The translations under genes and the position numbers were made by a program. Below, piece after piece: positions 1 through 7,098 of a stretch of DNA of 32,954 nt; position 1 is the stretch's first letter, and every line of letters starts with the position of its first letter. Origin of the DNA: JAKACA01 sp050010115 (GTDB taxonomy: Bacteria > Actinomycetota > Acidimicrobiia > Acidimicrobiales > Bog-793); assembly GCA_050010115.1 (NCBI GenBank), contig JBEKLQ010000036.1, forward strand, positions 1 to 32,954, given 5' to 3'. The notes beneath the pieces are model-generated. The model was given only the letters and a program-made list of their open reading frames with translations, was not told the DNA's origin and ran no database searches.

Positions 1-218
1 ATCCCTGCGTCGACGACGGTGGCGCCGCGGTCGTCGAGCAGCGCGTAGCAGTTGACGTGCCCGAGACCGGTGAAGAAGATCGGGATCTGGAGCCGGAGGA
101 CGCCAGGGGAGACCTCGGTGATCTCGCTCGACGCTGGCTCTTGTTCTTGCTTGAGCGGTCGCCGGGGCGCTTCGGCCGACCCGGCGGAACCCGAAGAGTC
201 TTCGGGCCCCTTGATCAC
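1..218 (-). CDS. MBL-fold metallo-hydrolase, N-terminal part (runs off window)
   Basis: Reverse-strand reading frame that starts at GTG 218 and leaves the window at base 1. About 72 residues are visible. After a low-complexity, charged leader of some 35 residues, the sequence reads EVSPGVLRLQIPIFF and then GLGHVNCYALLDD-RGATVVDAG. This is the usual first beta-strands of metallo-beta-lactamase-fold hydrolases; the zinc-binding HxHxDH motif would lie beyond the window edge. The start overlaps the orn stop in a GTGA tetranucleotide, so the two are probably translationally coupled. Substrate cannot be told from this fragment. The family call is fairly safe; the exact start is less so, because the leader is not conserved-looking. 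Confidence 0.7.
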   Translation of the reverse strand, partial: MIKGPEDSSGSAGSAEAPRRPLKQEQEPASSEITEVSPGVLRLQIPIFFTGLGHVNCYALLDDRGATVVDAG

Positions 219-829
219 CCGCCGCTGCCGTTCGTAGCGCTGTCGGGTGCTGGCGCAGCGGCGGCCCCAGGGTCCGCTCCGGCGTCGACCGGCGCCGCTC
301 CGGCGAGGAAGTGCTGCTGGTAGTAGACGAGCTCGGCGACGCTCTCGCGGACGTCATCCATCGCCCGGTGCGCAGTCTGCTTGTGGGGCCGTGCGGCGTA
401 GAGGTCAGGGCGCCAGCGTTTGCAGAGCTCCTTCACGGTGGACACGTCAACCGACCGGTAGTGGAACCAGCTCTCGAGCTCGGGCGCGTACCGCCGCAGG
501 AACCGCCGGTCCATTCCGATCGAGTTTCCGCACAGCGGCTCGACTCCCCCGCGCGGGACGTGAGAGCGGACGAACTCCAAAGTCTCCGCGGCTGCTTCGG
601 CGACTGACACCGTTGACACCGCGATCTCCGGTAGCAGGCCGGACACCGAATGCATATGCCGCACGATGTCCTCCATCTCGGCGAGCTGCTCGGGGGTTGC
701 CCCGATGACGAGGTCGGGGCCCTCAGCGACGATGTTCAGCTGGTCGTCGGTGACGAGGGTGGCGATCTCGACGATCACGTGGCGTTCGGGCTCGAGACCA
801 GTCATTTCGAGATCCATCCAGACAAGCAC
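215..829 (-). CDS. orn: Oligoribonuclease (DEDDh 3'-5' exonuclease)
   Basis: 204 aa. Degrades 2-5 nt RNA oligomers, including pGpG from c-di-GMP breakdown, in the cytoplasm. The N-terminus LVWMDLEMTGLEPERH carries the first DEDD pair (Asp6, Glu8). Further on come GNSIGMDRRFLRRYAPELE, the Orn-typical HYRSVDVSTVKEL and the C-terminal catalytic segment HRAMDDVRES. Start: GTG at 829, directly before the conserved LVW-DLEMTGL; the open frame runs further upstream but those residues do not resemble Orn and would overlap dut. The C-terminus has an Ala/Pro-rich tail of about 25 residues, longer than in E. coli. Divergent from dut, with about 40 bp between the two starts. Confidence 0.93.
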   Translation of the reverse strand: MLVWMDLEMTGLEPERHVIVEIATLVTDDQLNIVAEGPDLVIGATPEQLAEMEDIVRHMHSVSGLLPEIAVSTVSVAEAAAETLEFVRSHVPRGGVEPLCGNSIGMDRRFLRRYAPELESWFHYRSVDVSTVKELCKRWRPDLYAARPHKQTAHRAMDDVRESVAELVYYQQHFLAGAAPVDAGADPGAAAAPAPDSATNGSGG

Positions 830-868
830 GCTCGGGGATCGTAGTGAGCGCTCCACTACCCTGCAGCG

Positions 869-1321
869 GTGACCGAGATCCCGCCGCTCGAAATTCCGGT
901 GTTGCAGCTCGATCCCGAGTTGCCGATCCCGAGCCGGGCTCATGACGGCGACGCTGGTGTCGATCTCCTCGCGCGTCACGACGTCGTCCTCGAACCGGGC
1001 GGTGGCCGTGCCCTCGTGCCCACAGGGGTGGCGCTCGGGCTGCCGCCCGGTACGGCCGGCCTCGTCCTGCCGCGAAGCGGTCTCGCGCTCCATCACGGGG
1101 TGACCTGCCTCAACGCACCGGGCCTGATCGACCCTTCCTATCGTGGGGAGGTGGGAGTCATACTGGTAAACACGGATCCGAGCGAGCGATACCAGGTGCA
1201 CCGTGGGGATCGCATCGCACAACTACTCGTCGTGACGCCCGAGACAGCGTTGCTGGTGACGGCCGCGGAGCTCGGCGACAGTGACCGGGGCAGCGGGGGC
1301 TTCGGCCACACCGGGCGCTGA
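869..1321 (+). CDS. dut: Deoxyuridine 5'-triphosphate nucleotidohydrolase
   Basis: 150 aa, the usual length for trimeric dUTPases. Hydrolyses dUTP to dUMP and PPi, keeping uracil out of DNA and feeding dTMP synthesis. All five motifs are present in order: HDGDAGVDL (motif 1), PRSGLALHHGV (2), GLIDPSYRGEVGV (3, with the catalytic Asp), RGDRIAQLLV (4) and the C-terminal phosphate-loop RGSGGFGHTGR (5). Start GTG 869; no clear Shine-Dalgarno, and an ATG is not available nearby. Divergent from orn, a common actinobacterial neighbourhood of nucleic-acid housekeeping genes. Confidence 0.95.
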   Translation: MTEIPPLEIPVLQLDPELPIPSRAHDGDAGVDLLARHDVVLEPGGGRALVPTGVALGLPPGTAGLVLPRSGLALHHGVTCLNAPGLIDPSYRGEVGVILVNTDPSERYQVHRGDRIAQLLVVTPETALLVTAAELGDSDRGSGGFGHTGR

Positions 1322-1378
1322 CGGCGTGGCGGGACCCATCAACGACGACGAATCGGCGAAGAGGCACGGGAGGACGAG

Positions 1379-2842
1379 ATGCAGCGTTTGAGCGGACTCG
1401 ATGCCATGTTCTTCTACCTGGAGACGCCGACCTCGCACATGCACGTGACCGGCGTGTATGTGCTCGAACCGGGAGATGCGGGCTTGTCCTTCGACGCGGT
1501 GCGCGACCTGATCGCAAGCCGCCTGCCGCTGGCCGCACCATTCCGGCGGCGCCTGGTCGAAGTGCCGTTGAAGCTGGGACACCCGTACTGGATCGAAGAC
1601 CCTGATTTCGACCTCGACTACCACGTGCGCAGGGCGTGCCTGCCGCCGCCGGGTGGGATGGAGGAGCTGGCGGGCTACGTGGCCCAAGTGGGAGGGCTGC
1701 CGCTCGACCGGGCTCGCCCGCTCTGGGAGATGTATGTCGTCGAAGGCCTCGAGGGCGGGCGATTCGCCCTCGTCGGCAAGATGCATCACGCCGCCATCGA
1801 TGGCGTGTCCGGCGCTGAGATCATGGCGACGTTGCTCGACCTTGAGCCGGACCCGCCGGCGCGCCAGATCGTCGACCCGTGGCGCTCGGAGCAGATCCCG
1901 AGTGATGCAGAGCTGATGGCGCTGGCGATGAGCGCGCTCGTCGGTCATCCGGTGAAGGCGCTCAAGACGGCTCGACGCGTGGTCGAGACTGCAATGCACG
2001 TCAGCGAAGCCAACCGTGAGTCCGGGGTCGCACCTCCGCCCGCACCGTTCAGCGCGCCGAAGACATCCTTCAATGCCTCGTTGACGCCTCACCGGAGGGT
2101 CGCCTTTGCAGCACGGCCACTCGACGATTTCAAGACCGTCAAGAACCACTTCCGGTGCACGGTGAACGACGTCGTACTCGCAGTCTGCGCGGGCGCGCTT
2201 CGGCGATACCTCCTCGACTACTCCGAGCTCCCGACCGAACCGCTCGTCGCCATGGTGCCAATGTCGGTCCGCACCGACGACGAGATCGGGTCCCACGGCA
2301 ACCGCATCTCGGCCATGCTCACGTCACTGGCGACCAATCTCGACGATCCTGTCGAGCGCCTCGGGGCTGTGTCGGAGGGAATGCGCCGGGCCAAGGAACA
2401 AGAGCGCCTGATCGGTGCAGCCACGCTCACCGACTGGACCGAGTTCACGTTCCCGGCGCTCATCGGGCGCGCCTCGCGCCTGACCGGCTCGATGCGGGTC
2501 TTCGACCGGATGCGCCCGCTGTTCAACGTGACGGTGTCGAACGTGCCAGGCCCGCCCTTTCCGCTCTACCTGGCCGGCGCCCGCATGGTGGGCATGTATC
2601 CGCTCGGCCCGGTCACCGATGGCGTCGGGCTCAACATGACCGTCATGAGCTACTGCGGGATGGTCTACTTCGGTCTGAACGCGTGCCGTGAGAGCGTGCC
2701 GGCGATCTCCGAGATGCCGAAGATGTTGCACGAGTCGCTCGACGAACTGTTGGCGGCGACGAGATCGGGCCCTCAGCGCACGCGCCGGAGGCCCAAGGCG
2801 CGAAGCGCCGGTGCGCCCGCGATCATGCGGCCGGCCGGCTGA
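1379..2842 (+). CDS. WS/DGAT-family acyltransferase (wax ester / triacylglycerol synthase)
   Basis: 487 aa, close to the family norm of 450-490. Enzymes of this family transfer the acyl group of acyl-CoA to diacylglycerol or a long alcohol, making storage lipid. Seen: N-terminal LSGLDAMFFYLETPTSHMH, the condensation-domain motif HHAAIDG (His136, His137, Asp141), RPLWEMYVVEGL just before it, and the C-terminal FNVTVSNVPGP and ADGVGLNMT-like segments (here TDGVGLNMTVMSY) of the DUF1298 domain. GGGAGG lies 6-8 nt upstream of ATG 1379. 57 bp after dut on the same strand, and ends 40 bp before the Rieske gene; no functional link to dut is expected. Actinobacteria usually carry several paralogues, so the acceptor cannot be assigned. 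Confidence 0.92.
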   Translation: MQRLSGLDAMFFYLETPTSHMHVTGVYVLEPGDAGLSFDAVRDLIASRLPLAAPFRRRLVEVPLKLGHPYWIEDPDFDLDYHVRRACLPPPGGMEELAGYVAQVGGLPLDRARPLWEMYVVEGLEGGRFALVGKMHHAAIDGVSGAEIMATLLDLEPDPPARQIVDPWRSEQIPSDAELMALAMSALVGHPVKALKTARRVVETAMHVSEANRESGVAPPPAPFSAPKTSFNASLTPHRRVAFAARPLDDFKTVKNHFRCTVNDVVLAVCAGALRRYLLDYSELPTEPLVAMVPMSVRTDDEIGSHGNRISAMLTSLATNLDDPVERLGAVSEGMRRAKEQERLIGAATLTDWTEFTFPALIGRASRLTGSMRVFDRMRPLFNVTVSNVPGPPFPLYLAGARMVGMYPLGPVTDGVGLNMTVMSYCGMVYFGLNACRESVPAISEMPKMLHESLDELLAATRSGPQRTRRRPKARSAGAPAIMRPAG

Positions 2843-2845
2843 GCC

Positions 2846-2883
2846 TTGCCCCTCGCAGGCGAACTGTCGTACGATTGACTGTA
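2846..2883 (+). promoter_or_regulatory. Candidate promoter for a leaderless Rieske mRNA
   Basis: TTGCCC (2846-2851) and TACGAT (2870-2875) are separated by 18 bp. The expected transcription start, about 7 bp after the -10, falls on or next to the A of ATG 2883. No Shine-Dalgarno sequence precedes that ATG. Leaderless mRNAs are common in actinobacteria. Inference from spacing only. Confidence 0.35.
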
Positions 2884-2892
2884 TGGTCAATC
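2873..2892. promoter_or_regulatory. Palindromic operator over the Rieske start codon
   Basis: GATTGAC (2873-2879) and GTCAATC (2886-2892) form a perfect 7-bp inverted repeat with a 6-bp spacer, and the spacer holds the ATG of the Rieske gene. It shares the TTGACTG beginning with the three ACTGA-N4-TCAGT sites found later in the window, but its symmetry is different. It may be a variant site of the same TetR regulator or a site for another one. Confidence 0.5.
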
Positions 2893-4124
2893 AAACATTG
2901 TCGGAAGGACGAGCCGCGAGCTGGCCAGCCGCGGGAGCCATGCCGGATGTGGCGCCCATCGATCCGCGAGAGCTCGAGACCGTGCTCAGGCCGTTTGGCG
3001 AGAGTCGCATGCTTCCGCGCGCGGCCTACGTGAGCGAGGCCGTCTTTGTTTGGGAGCAGCGGCACTTCTTCGCCGGCGGATGGATGTGCGTCGGCCGCAG
3101 CGACTCGATGCCGAACCCCGGTGATCAACGAGCCGAGTCGCTTGGCCACGCCGGCGTGTTCCTCATGCGTGACGCCGATGGCGTACTGAGGGCATTCGCC
3201 AACGCCTGCCGGCACCGCAACCATGAGTTGCTCCCGTGCGGTGAGACCGTCAACCGGCCGATCGTGCTGTGCCCGTACCACGCGTGGTCGTACCGGCTGG
3301 ATGGGTCGTTGAGGAAGGCTCCTGGTTTTGACGAGGGAGCGATGGCCGGGTTCGACCCAGCTGACAACTCGCTCGTCCCACTGCCGATGACCGAGTGGCA
3401 CGGCTGGATCTTCGTGGATGGCTCCGACCACGCTGGGCGGTTCTCTGAGCATGTCGCCGGGCTGGAGGAGATCGTCGGGCCGTACGAGCCCGAGCGGCTG
3501 CAGGTCGCGGGCCGCCACGACTACGTGGTGGCGGCGAACTGGAAGATCCTGAGCGAGAACTACCAGGAGTGCTACCACTGCCCGGTCATCCATCCTGAGC
3601 TGTGCGCCGCAAGCCCACCGAGCAGTGGCGACAACTACGCGCACCCCCGAGAGGGTGCCTGGGTCGGCGGCTGGATGGATTTGCGAGAGGGTTACGACAC
3701 CATGTCGCTCGACGGTCGCACATCCGGTACCCCGCTGCGGGGACTGGACGAGCGCCGCCGCCGGATCGTCGACTACATCGGCCTGTTCCCGAACGTGCTC
3801 ATCAGCCTGCACCCCGACTACGTCATGACCCACATACTCACGCCGCTCGCGGCGGACCGGACGAGGATCCAGTGCACGTGGGCCTTCTCGCCCGAGGACC
3901 TCGCGCGCCACGACTTCGACCCAGCGTTCGGGGTCGACTTCTGGGACATCACGAACCGGCAGGACTGGGGGGCGTGTGAGTCCGTCCAGCGGGGGCTCGC
4001 CAGCGAGCACGCCGTGCCCGGACTGCTGTCAGAGGCCGAGGACGGCGTGTACCAGTTCGTGACGATGATCGCCCGCGGTTACGCCGGGCTGCCGCTCACC
4101 GCCGGGGCCGTCTCCGTCGGCTGA
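2883..4124 (+). CDS. Rieske [2Fe-2S] non-haem iron oxygenase, alpha subunit
   Basis: 413 aa. Rieske centre: CRH (Cys109, His111) and CPYH (Cys130, His133), the standard CxH-16to18-CxxH pair. Mononuclear iron site: NWKILSENYQECYHCPVIH, with His232 and His237 as ligands and Glu229 as the likely electron-bridge acid; a C-terminal Asp in the DFWDITNRQDW stretch would complete the facial triad. Sequence style (CRHRNHELLPCG, LCPYHAWSY) and the presence of amine-oxidising neighbours fit the betaine/carnitine/choline-type N-dealkylating or hydroxylating group better than ring dioxygenases. No reductase or ferredoxin gene is visible. Start: ATG 2883 lies within a palindrome and has no SD; ATG 2940 is the alternative. 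Convergent with the acyl-CoA dehydrogenase. Substrate is inference. Confidence 0.9.
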   Translation: MVNQTLSEGRAASWPAAGAMPDVAPIDPRELETVLRPFGESRMLPRAAYVSEAVFVWEQRHFFAGGWMCVGRSDSMPNPGDQRAESLGHAGVFLMRDADGVLRAFANACRHRNHELLPCGETVNRPIVLCPYHAWSYRLDGSLRKAPGFDEGAMAGFDPADNSLVPLPMTEWHGWIFVDGSDHAGRFSEHVAGLEEIVGPYEPERLQVAGRHDYVVAANWKILSENYQECYHCPVIHPELCAASPPSSGDNYAHPREGAWVGGWMDLREGYDTMSLDGRTSGTPLRGLDERRRRIVDYIGLFPNVLISLHPDYVMTHILTPLAADRTRIQCTWAFSPEDLARHDFDPAFGVDFWDITNRQDWGACESVQRGLASEHAVPGLLSEAEDGVYQFVTMIARGYAGLPLTAGAVSVG

Positions 4125-4155
4125 CACCCTTGCCGGTGCTGTCTGCGCCCGCGTG

Positions 4156-5322
4156 CTAGATGAGCTCGCGCACGCTCCGCTTGGCCAGTTGGTGGGCGAT
4201 GATCGAACGCTGCACTTCACTCGTGCCCTCCCAGATGCGCTCCACACGCAGCTCGCGGAAGAAGCGCTCGGCCACGTTCTCGCGCATGTATCCCCGGCCG
4301 CCGAAGATCTGAACGGCGCGGTCGGCAACGCGGCCGGCCATCTCGGACGAGTAGAGCTTGCTCATGGAGGCCTGTGCGTGTTGCACCTTGAGGCTCCGGC
4401 CCTCGTCGACGCCTCGGGCCGTCTCGTAGACGATCGACCGTGCCGCGAACAGCTCGGTCAGGCTGTCGGCGAGCATCGCCGCGACGAGCTGGTGGCCCAT
4501 GATCGCCTGGCCGTACACGATCCGCTCGTTGGCGAACGCCGTCGCCTCGGAGATCAGGCGCTCGGCGGCACCGAGGCACCGGGCGGCGACCATGACGCGC
4601 TCGAAACGGAACCACTCGTAGGAGAAGCCCATCCCGTCGCCTTCCTCCCCGACGCGGTACGACGCCGGAACGCGGACGTCCTCGAACGCCACGATCGGGT
4701 GATGGTGGGCGATCGTGTGCGAGTAGGCCGGGGTCCGGACGACCCGGACTCCGGGAGAGGGCAGATCTACGACGAACATGGCGTGCTCGCCGGCGTGCGG
4801 CCCATTGGTGAGCTTCGCCTGGAAGAACGCGTATGTTGCCCCGTTGTAGGAGGTGACGTGCCACTTGACTCCGTCGAGTACGTAGTCGTCGCCGTCTCGG
4901 CGCGCCGTCGACACGATGGCGTCCACATCGGAGCCGGCCCCTTCCTCGGTGATGGCGTAGCACTCAGCCATCTCACCGCGGACGGTCGGGAGTAGCCACC
5001 GCTCGAGCTGGTAGTCGGTGGCGACCGCAGGCCACCACTGGGGGGGCGTGGAGATCATCCAGCCGAGGGCGTTCGTCGCACGCCCGACCTGCTCTTGCAC
5101 CAGCACCTGCTGGAGCATCGTGTACCCGCCGCCGCCGAGCGCGGCCGGCATGTTCGTGGCGAGCAGCCCGAGCTCACGCGCACGGGTCTCGAACTTCTCG
5201 CTGACGTCGGCCGGCAGCTCGCCCTCGTGCATCTCCGCTTCGGTCTCGTAGGGGATGAGCTCGTCGATGAACCCTCGGGTTCTCGCCTGGATCTCGAGAT
5301 CGTCCTCAGACAGCCCGTACAT
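4156..5322 (-). CDS. Acyl-CoA dehydrogenase (FAD)
   Basis: 388 aa, full family length. Oxidises an acyl-CoA to the 2,3-enoyl-CoA, passing electrons to ETF. Seen: the AECYAITEEGAGSDV flavin/substrate loop, the WHVTSYNGATYAFF middle beta-domain, the C-terminal four-helix part with QIFGGRGYMRE, and RIWEGTSEVQR holding the catalytic base Glu365 in the usual place (YEGT is commoner than WEGT). SD-like GGAGG is present just upstream of ATG 5322. Divergent from the FAD amine oxidase; the shared 84-bp intergenic region contains a candidate TetR operator. Chain length and substrate are unknown. With an amine/betaine pathway nearby, a carnitine- or betainyl-CoA-like substrate is possible but unproven. 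Confidence 0.93.
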   Translation of the reverse strand: MYGLSEDDLEIQARTRGFIDELIPYETEAEMHEGELPADVSEKFETRARELGLLATNMPAALGGGGYTMLQQVLVQEQVGRATNALGWMISTPPQWWPAVATDYQLERWLLPTVRGEMAECYAITEEGAGSDVDAIVSTARRDGDDYVLDGVKWHVTSYNGATYAFFQAKLTNGPHAGEHAMFVVDLPSPGVRVVRTPAYSHTIAHHHPIVAFEDVRVPASYRVGEEGDGMGFSYEWFRFERVMVAARCLGAAERLISEATAFANERIVYGQAIMGHQLVAAMLADSLTELFAARSIVYETARGVDEGRSLKVQHAQASMSKLYSSEMAGRVADRAVQIFGGRGYMRENVAERFFRELRVERIWEGTSEVQRSIIAHQLAKRSVRELI

Positions 5323-5371
5323 GCTGGCTCACGCCTCCTTAGCGACCACGCGCCATCGCGTTCGGTCGGCC

Positions 5372-5393
5372 TTGACTGACTGTTCAGTTTATG
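5372..5393. promoter_or_regulatory. Candidate TetR operator, site 1 (divergent acyl-CoA DH / FAD oxidase promoters)
   Basis: ACTGA (5375-5379), spacer CTGT, TCAGT (5384-5388). The surrounding bases TTG...TTATG are the same as in site 3 (19174-19195) and partly the same as in site 2 (10939-10955). It sits 53-66 bp upstream of the acyl-CoA dehydrogenase start and 19-32 bp upstream of the FAD oxidase start, so one bound dimer could repress both. Confidence 0.7.
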
Positions 5394-5406
5394 TCAGCGT
5401 TCCCGC

Positions 5407-6633
5407 ATGCGCACGAATCACTGGGGGGAGAGCGACGACCGCGTCGCCGACGCCGTCGTCGTCGGCGGAGGGACCGTCGGCGGATGGTGCGCATGGATGC
5501 TCCGGGAGTCCGGCCTCGAACGAGTGGCCGTCGTCGAGCGCTCCACCCTTGGGCGAGGTGCTTCGAGCCGGGCTGCCGGGATGGTCCGCAGCCAGGGTGG
5601 CACTCGGGCTGCGGTACTGCTCGGCATGTGGAGCCGGGACTTCTACCTGAGGCAGGCCGACGAACTGGGGGTCGATTCGGGCTTTGTAGCCCAGGGCTAT
5701 TTCATGCCCGCGTTCGACTCCGGATCGGTGAAGATCGGCCAGGCTCGAGTCGCTATGCAGCAGGATTTGGGCCTCGACGTGGAGTGGCTGTCACCCGCCG
5801 AGGCTGCTCCGATCACCCCGACCTTTGCGCCCGACTCCCATCTCGGTGGCTCGTTCGCCTCGGGCGATGGGTATCTCGACCCCCCTCGCAACGTGCTCGC
5901 CTACTCCGTGGCGTTGCACCGCGCCGGCGTGCGTGTCATCGAGCGCACGGAGTTCACCGGCCTCAAGATCGCCGGGGGCAGGGTGATCGGCGTCGGGACC
6001 GCCGCCGGATCAATTGCCACTGAACGCGTCGTGTTGACCGGCGGTCCCGAACTCGCCAGTGTCGGGCGGTTGGCAGGTGTGGTGATCCATTCTGGAGGCA
6101 CCCGCCATCAGGTGATGGTGACCGAACCGCACCCGGCGTTGAATCCCGACGTGTTCGGTGCCATGGTGTTCGATCTGCCCAACGGCCTGTACTGGCGCCC
6201 TGAGGACGGTGGGCTGTTGTTCGGTATGTCCAACCCCGAGGAGCCTCCGGGCGACGCCCTCGAGATCGACTGGCCCTACCTCCAGAAGATGCGTGCGCGT
6301 CTCGGTCGGCTCGTACCGCTCACAGCCGGCCTCGGTCTCCGCCGGGCATGGGCTGCCACGATCGACTACACGCCCGACCATCTGCCGATCCTCGGGCCGG
6401 CGTTCGGTAGTGACGGGCCGATCGCCGGCGTGACCGTCGCGTCGGCGGGTGGGCACGGAATGATGTGGGGTCCCGCCGTTGCCCGTGTGGCAGCCGATCT
6501 GTGCGTCTTGGGCAGCACCAACGTGCTCGACGTGTCGTCGCTCGGGCTCGATCGGTTCGATGCCGACGGCCACAGCCGACTCGACCCTGATCCCATCGCT
6601 CTTCCCTTTCCTGAAAGGACTGCTACGTCATGA
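5407..6633 (+). CDS. FAD-dependent amine oxidoreductase (DadA / sarcosine oxidase / dimethylglycine dehydrogenase type)
   Basis: 408 aa. N-terminal Rossmann FAD motif VVVGGGTVGG (Gly20-Gly25) followed by VVERSTLGRGASSRAAG, the conserved second FAD segment of DAO-family enzymes. C-terminal RRAWAATIDYTPDHLPILG and GVTVASAGGHGMMWGP are the family's substrate- and FAD-closing segments. Enzymes of this group oxidise the C-N bond of secondary or tertiary amines or D-amino acids; N-methyl substrates yield formaldehyde, which would fit the mycothiol-dependent formaldehyde dehydrogenase 14 kb away. No folate-binding GcvT domain is attached. Start ATG 5407 has no clear SD; ATG 5391 is in another frame. 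Overlaps the following cupin gene by ATGA, so co-translated. Substrate unknown. Confidence 0.88.
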   Translation: MRTNHWGESDDRVADAVVVGGGTVGGWCAWMLRESGLERVAVVERSTLGRGASSRAAGMVRSQGGTRAAVLLGMWSRDFYLRQADELGVDSGFVAQGYFMPAFDSGSVKIGQARVAMQQDLGLDVEWLSPAEAAPITPTFAPDSHLGGSFASGDGYLDPPRNVLAYSVALHRAGVRVIERTEFTGLKIAGGRVIGVGTAAGSIATERVVLTGGPELASVGRLAGVVIHSGGTRHQVMVTEPHPALNPDVFGAMVFDLPNGLYWRPEDGGLLFGMSNPEEPPGDALEIDWPYLQKMRARLGRLVPLTAGLGLRRAWAATIDYTPDHLPILGPAFGSDGPIAGVTVASAGGHGMMWGPAVARVAADLCVLGSTNVLDVSSLGLDRFDADGHSRLDPDPIALPFPERTATS

Positions 6634-7010
6634 CTGATACCGAGGCGACGAATTTGGGCTCTCCGGTTGGCACGCCCAAGATCGCCGGCGCCGCGACGCG
6701 GACCGACCTCGAGGACTGGGGGCCGCTCGCCGAAGCCACGGGCCACGAGATGTCGACCGCCGGGATCACCCTCTGGAAGAACGAGGAGACCGAGGCGGAG
6801 TCTGGCATCTGGGAGTGCACCCCTGGCCCGTCGCGCTGGGATCTCGAGACGAATGAGTTCGTCCACGTGCTCGCCGGCCGGATGACGGTGACGGAGGACG
6901 GCGCTGAGCCGGTTGAGCTGAGTGCCGGCGACAGTGTCGTATTCCCCCTCGGTTGGAACGGCACCTGGGACATCCACGAGACGTTGCGAAAGCTGTACGT
7001 GATCTTCTGA
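6630..7010 (+). CDS. Small cupin-domain protein
   Basis: 126 aa, single-domain cupin resembling the EutQ/DUF861 group. Seen: ESGIWECTPGPSRWDL, then ETNEFVHVLAGRMTVTEDG (first cupin motif, with His in FVHVL), and LSAGDSVVFPLGWNGTWDIHE (second motif), which is the typical half-barrel pattern. The metal-ligand set is incomplete compared with classic cupins, as is common in this subgroup. Start ATG 6630 overlaps the oxidase stop in ATGA and has a GAAAGGA about 11 nt upstream. Its location suggests a helper or small-molecule-binding role in the same amine pathway; the actual function is not known. Confidence 0.82.
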   Translation: MTDTEATNLGSPVGTPKIAGAATRTDLEDWGPLAEATGHEMSTAGITLWKNEETEAESGIWECTPGPSRWDLETNEFVHVLAGRMTVTEDGAEPVELSAGDSVVFPLGWNGTWDIHETLRKLYVIF

Positions 7011-7098
7011 GTCCTGGGGCGGCGGCTGGTGATCCTCGCCCCGGCCCGTCGCGCCGGTTGCCGTCCGCACTGCCAGCGACCGGCTGTCGCGGCCTGGT

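Noticed and set aside
5391..6023. Long frame beginning at ATG 5391 within operator site 1
   Set aside because: Arg/Gly-rich out-of-frame shadow of the FAD oxidase, with no recognisable motifs.
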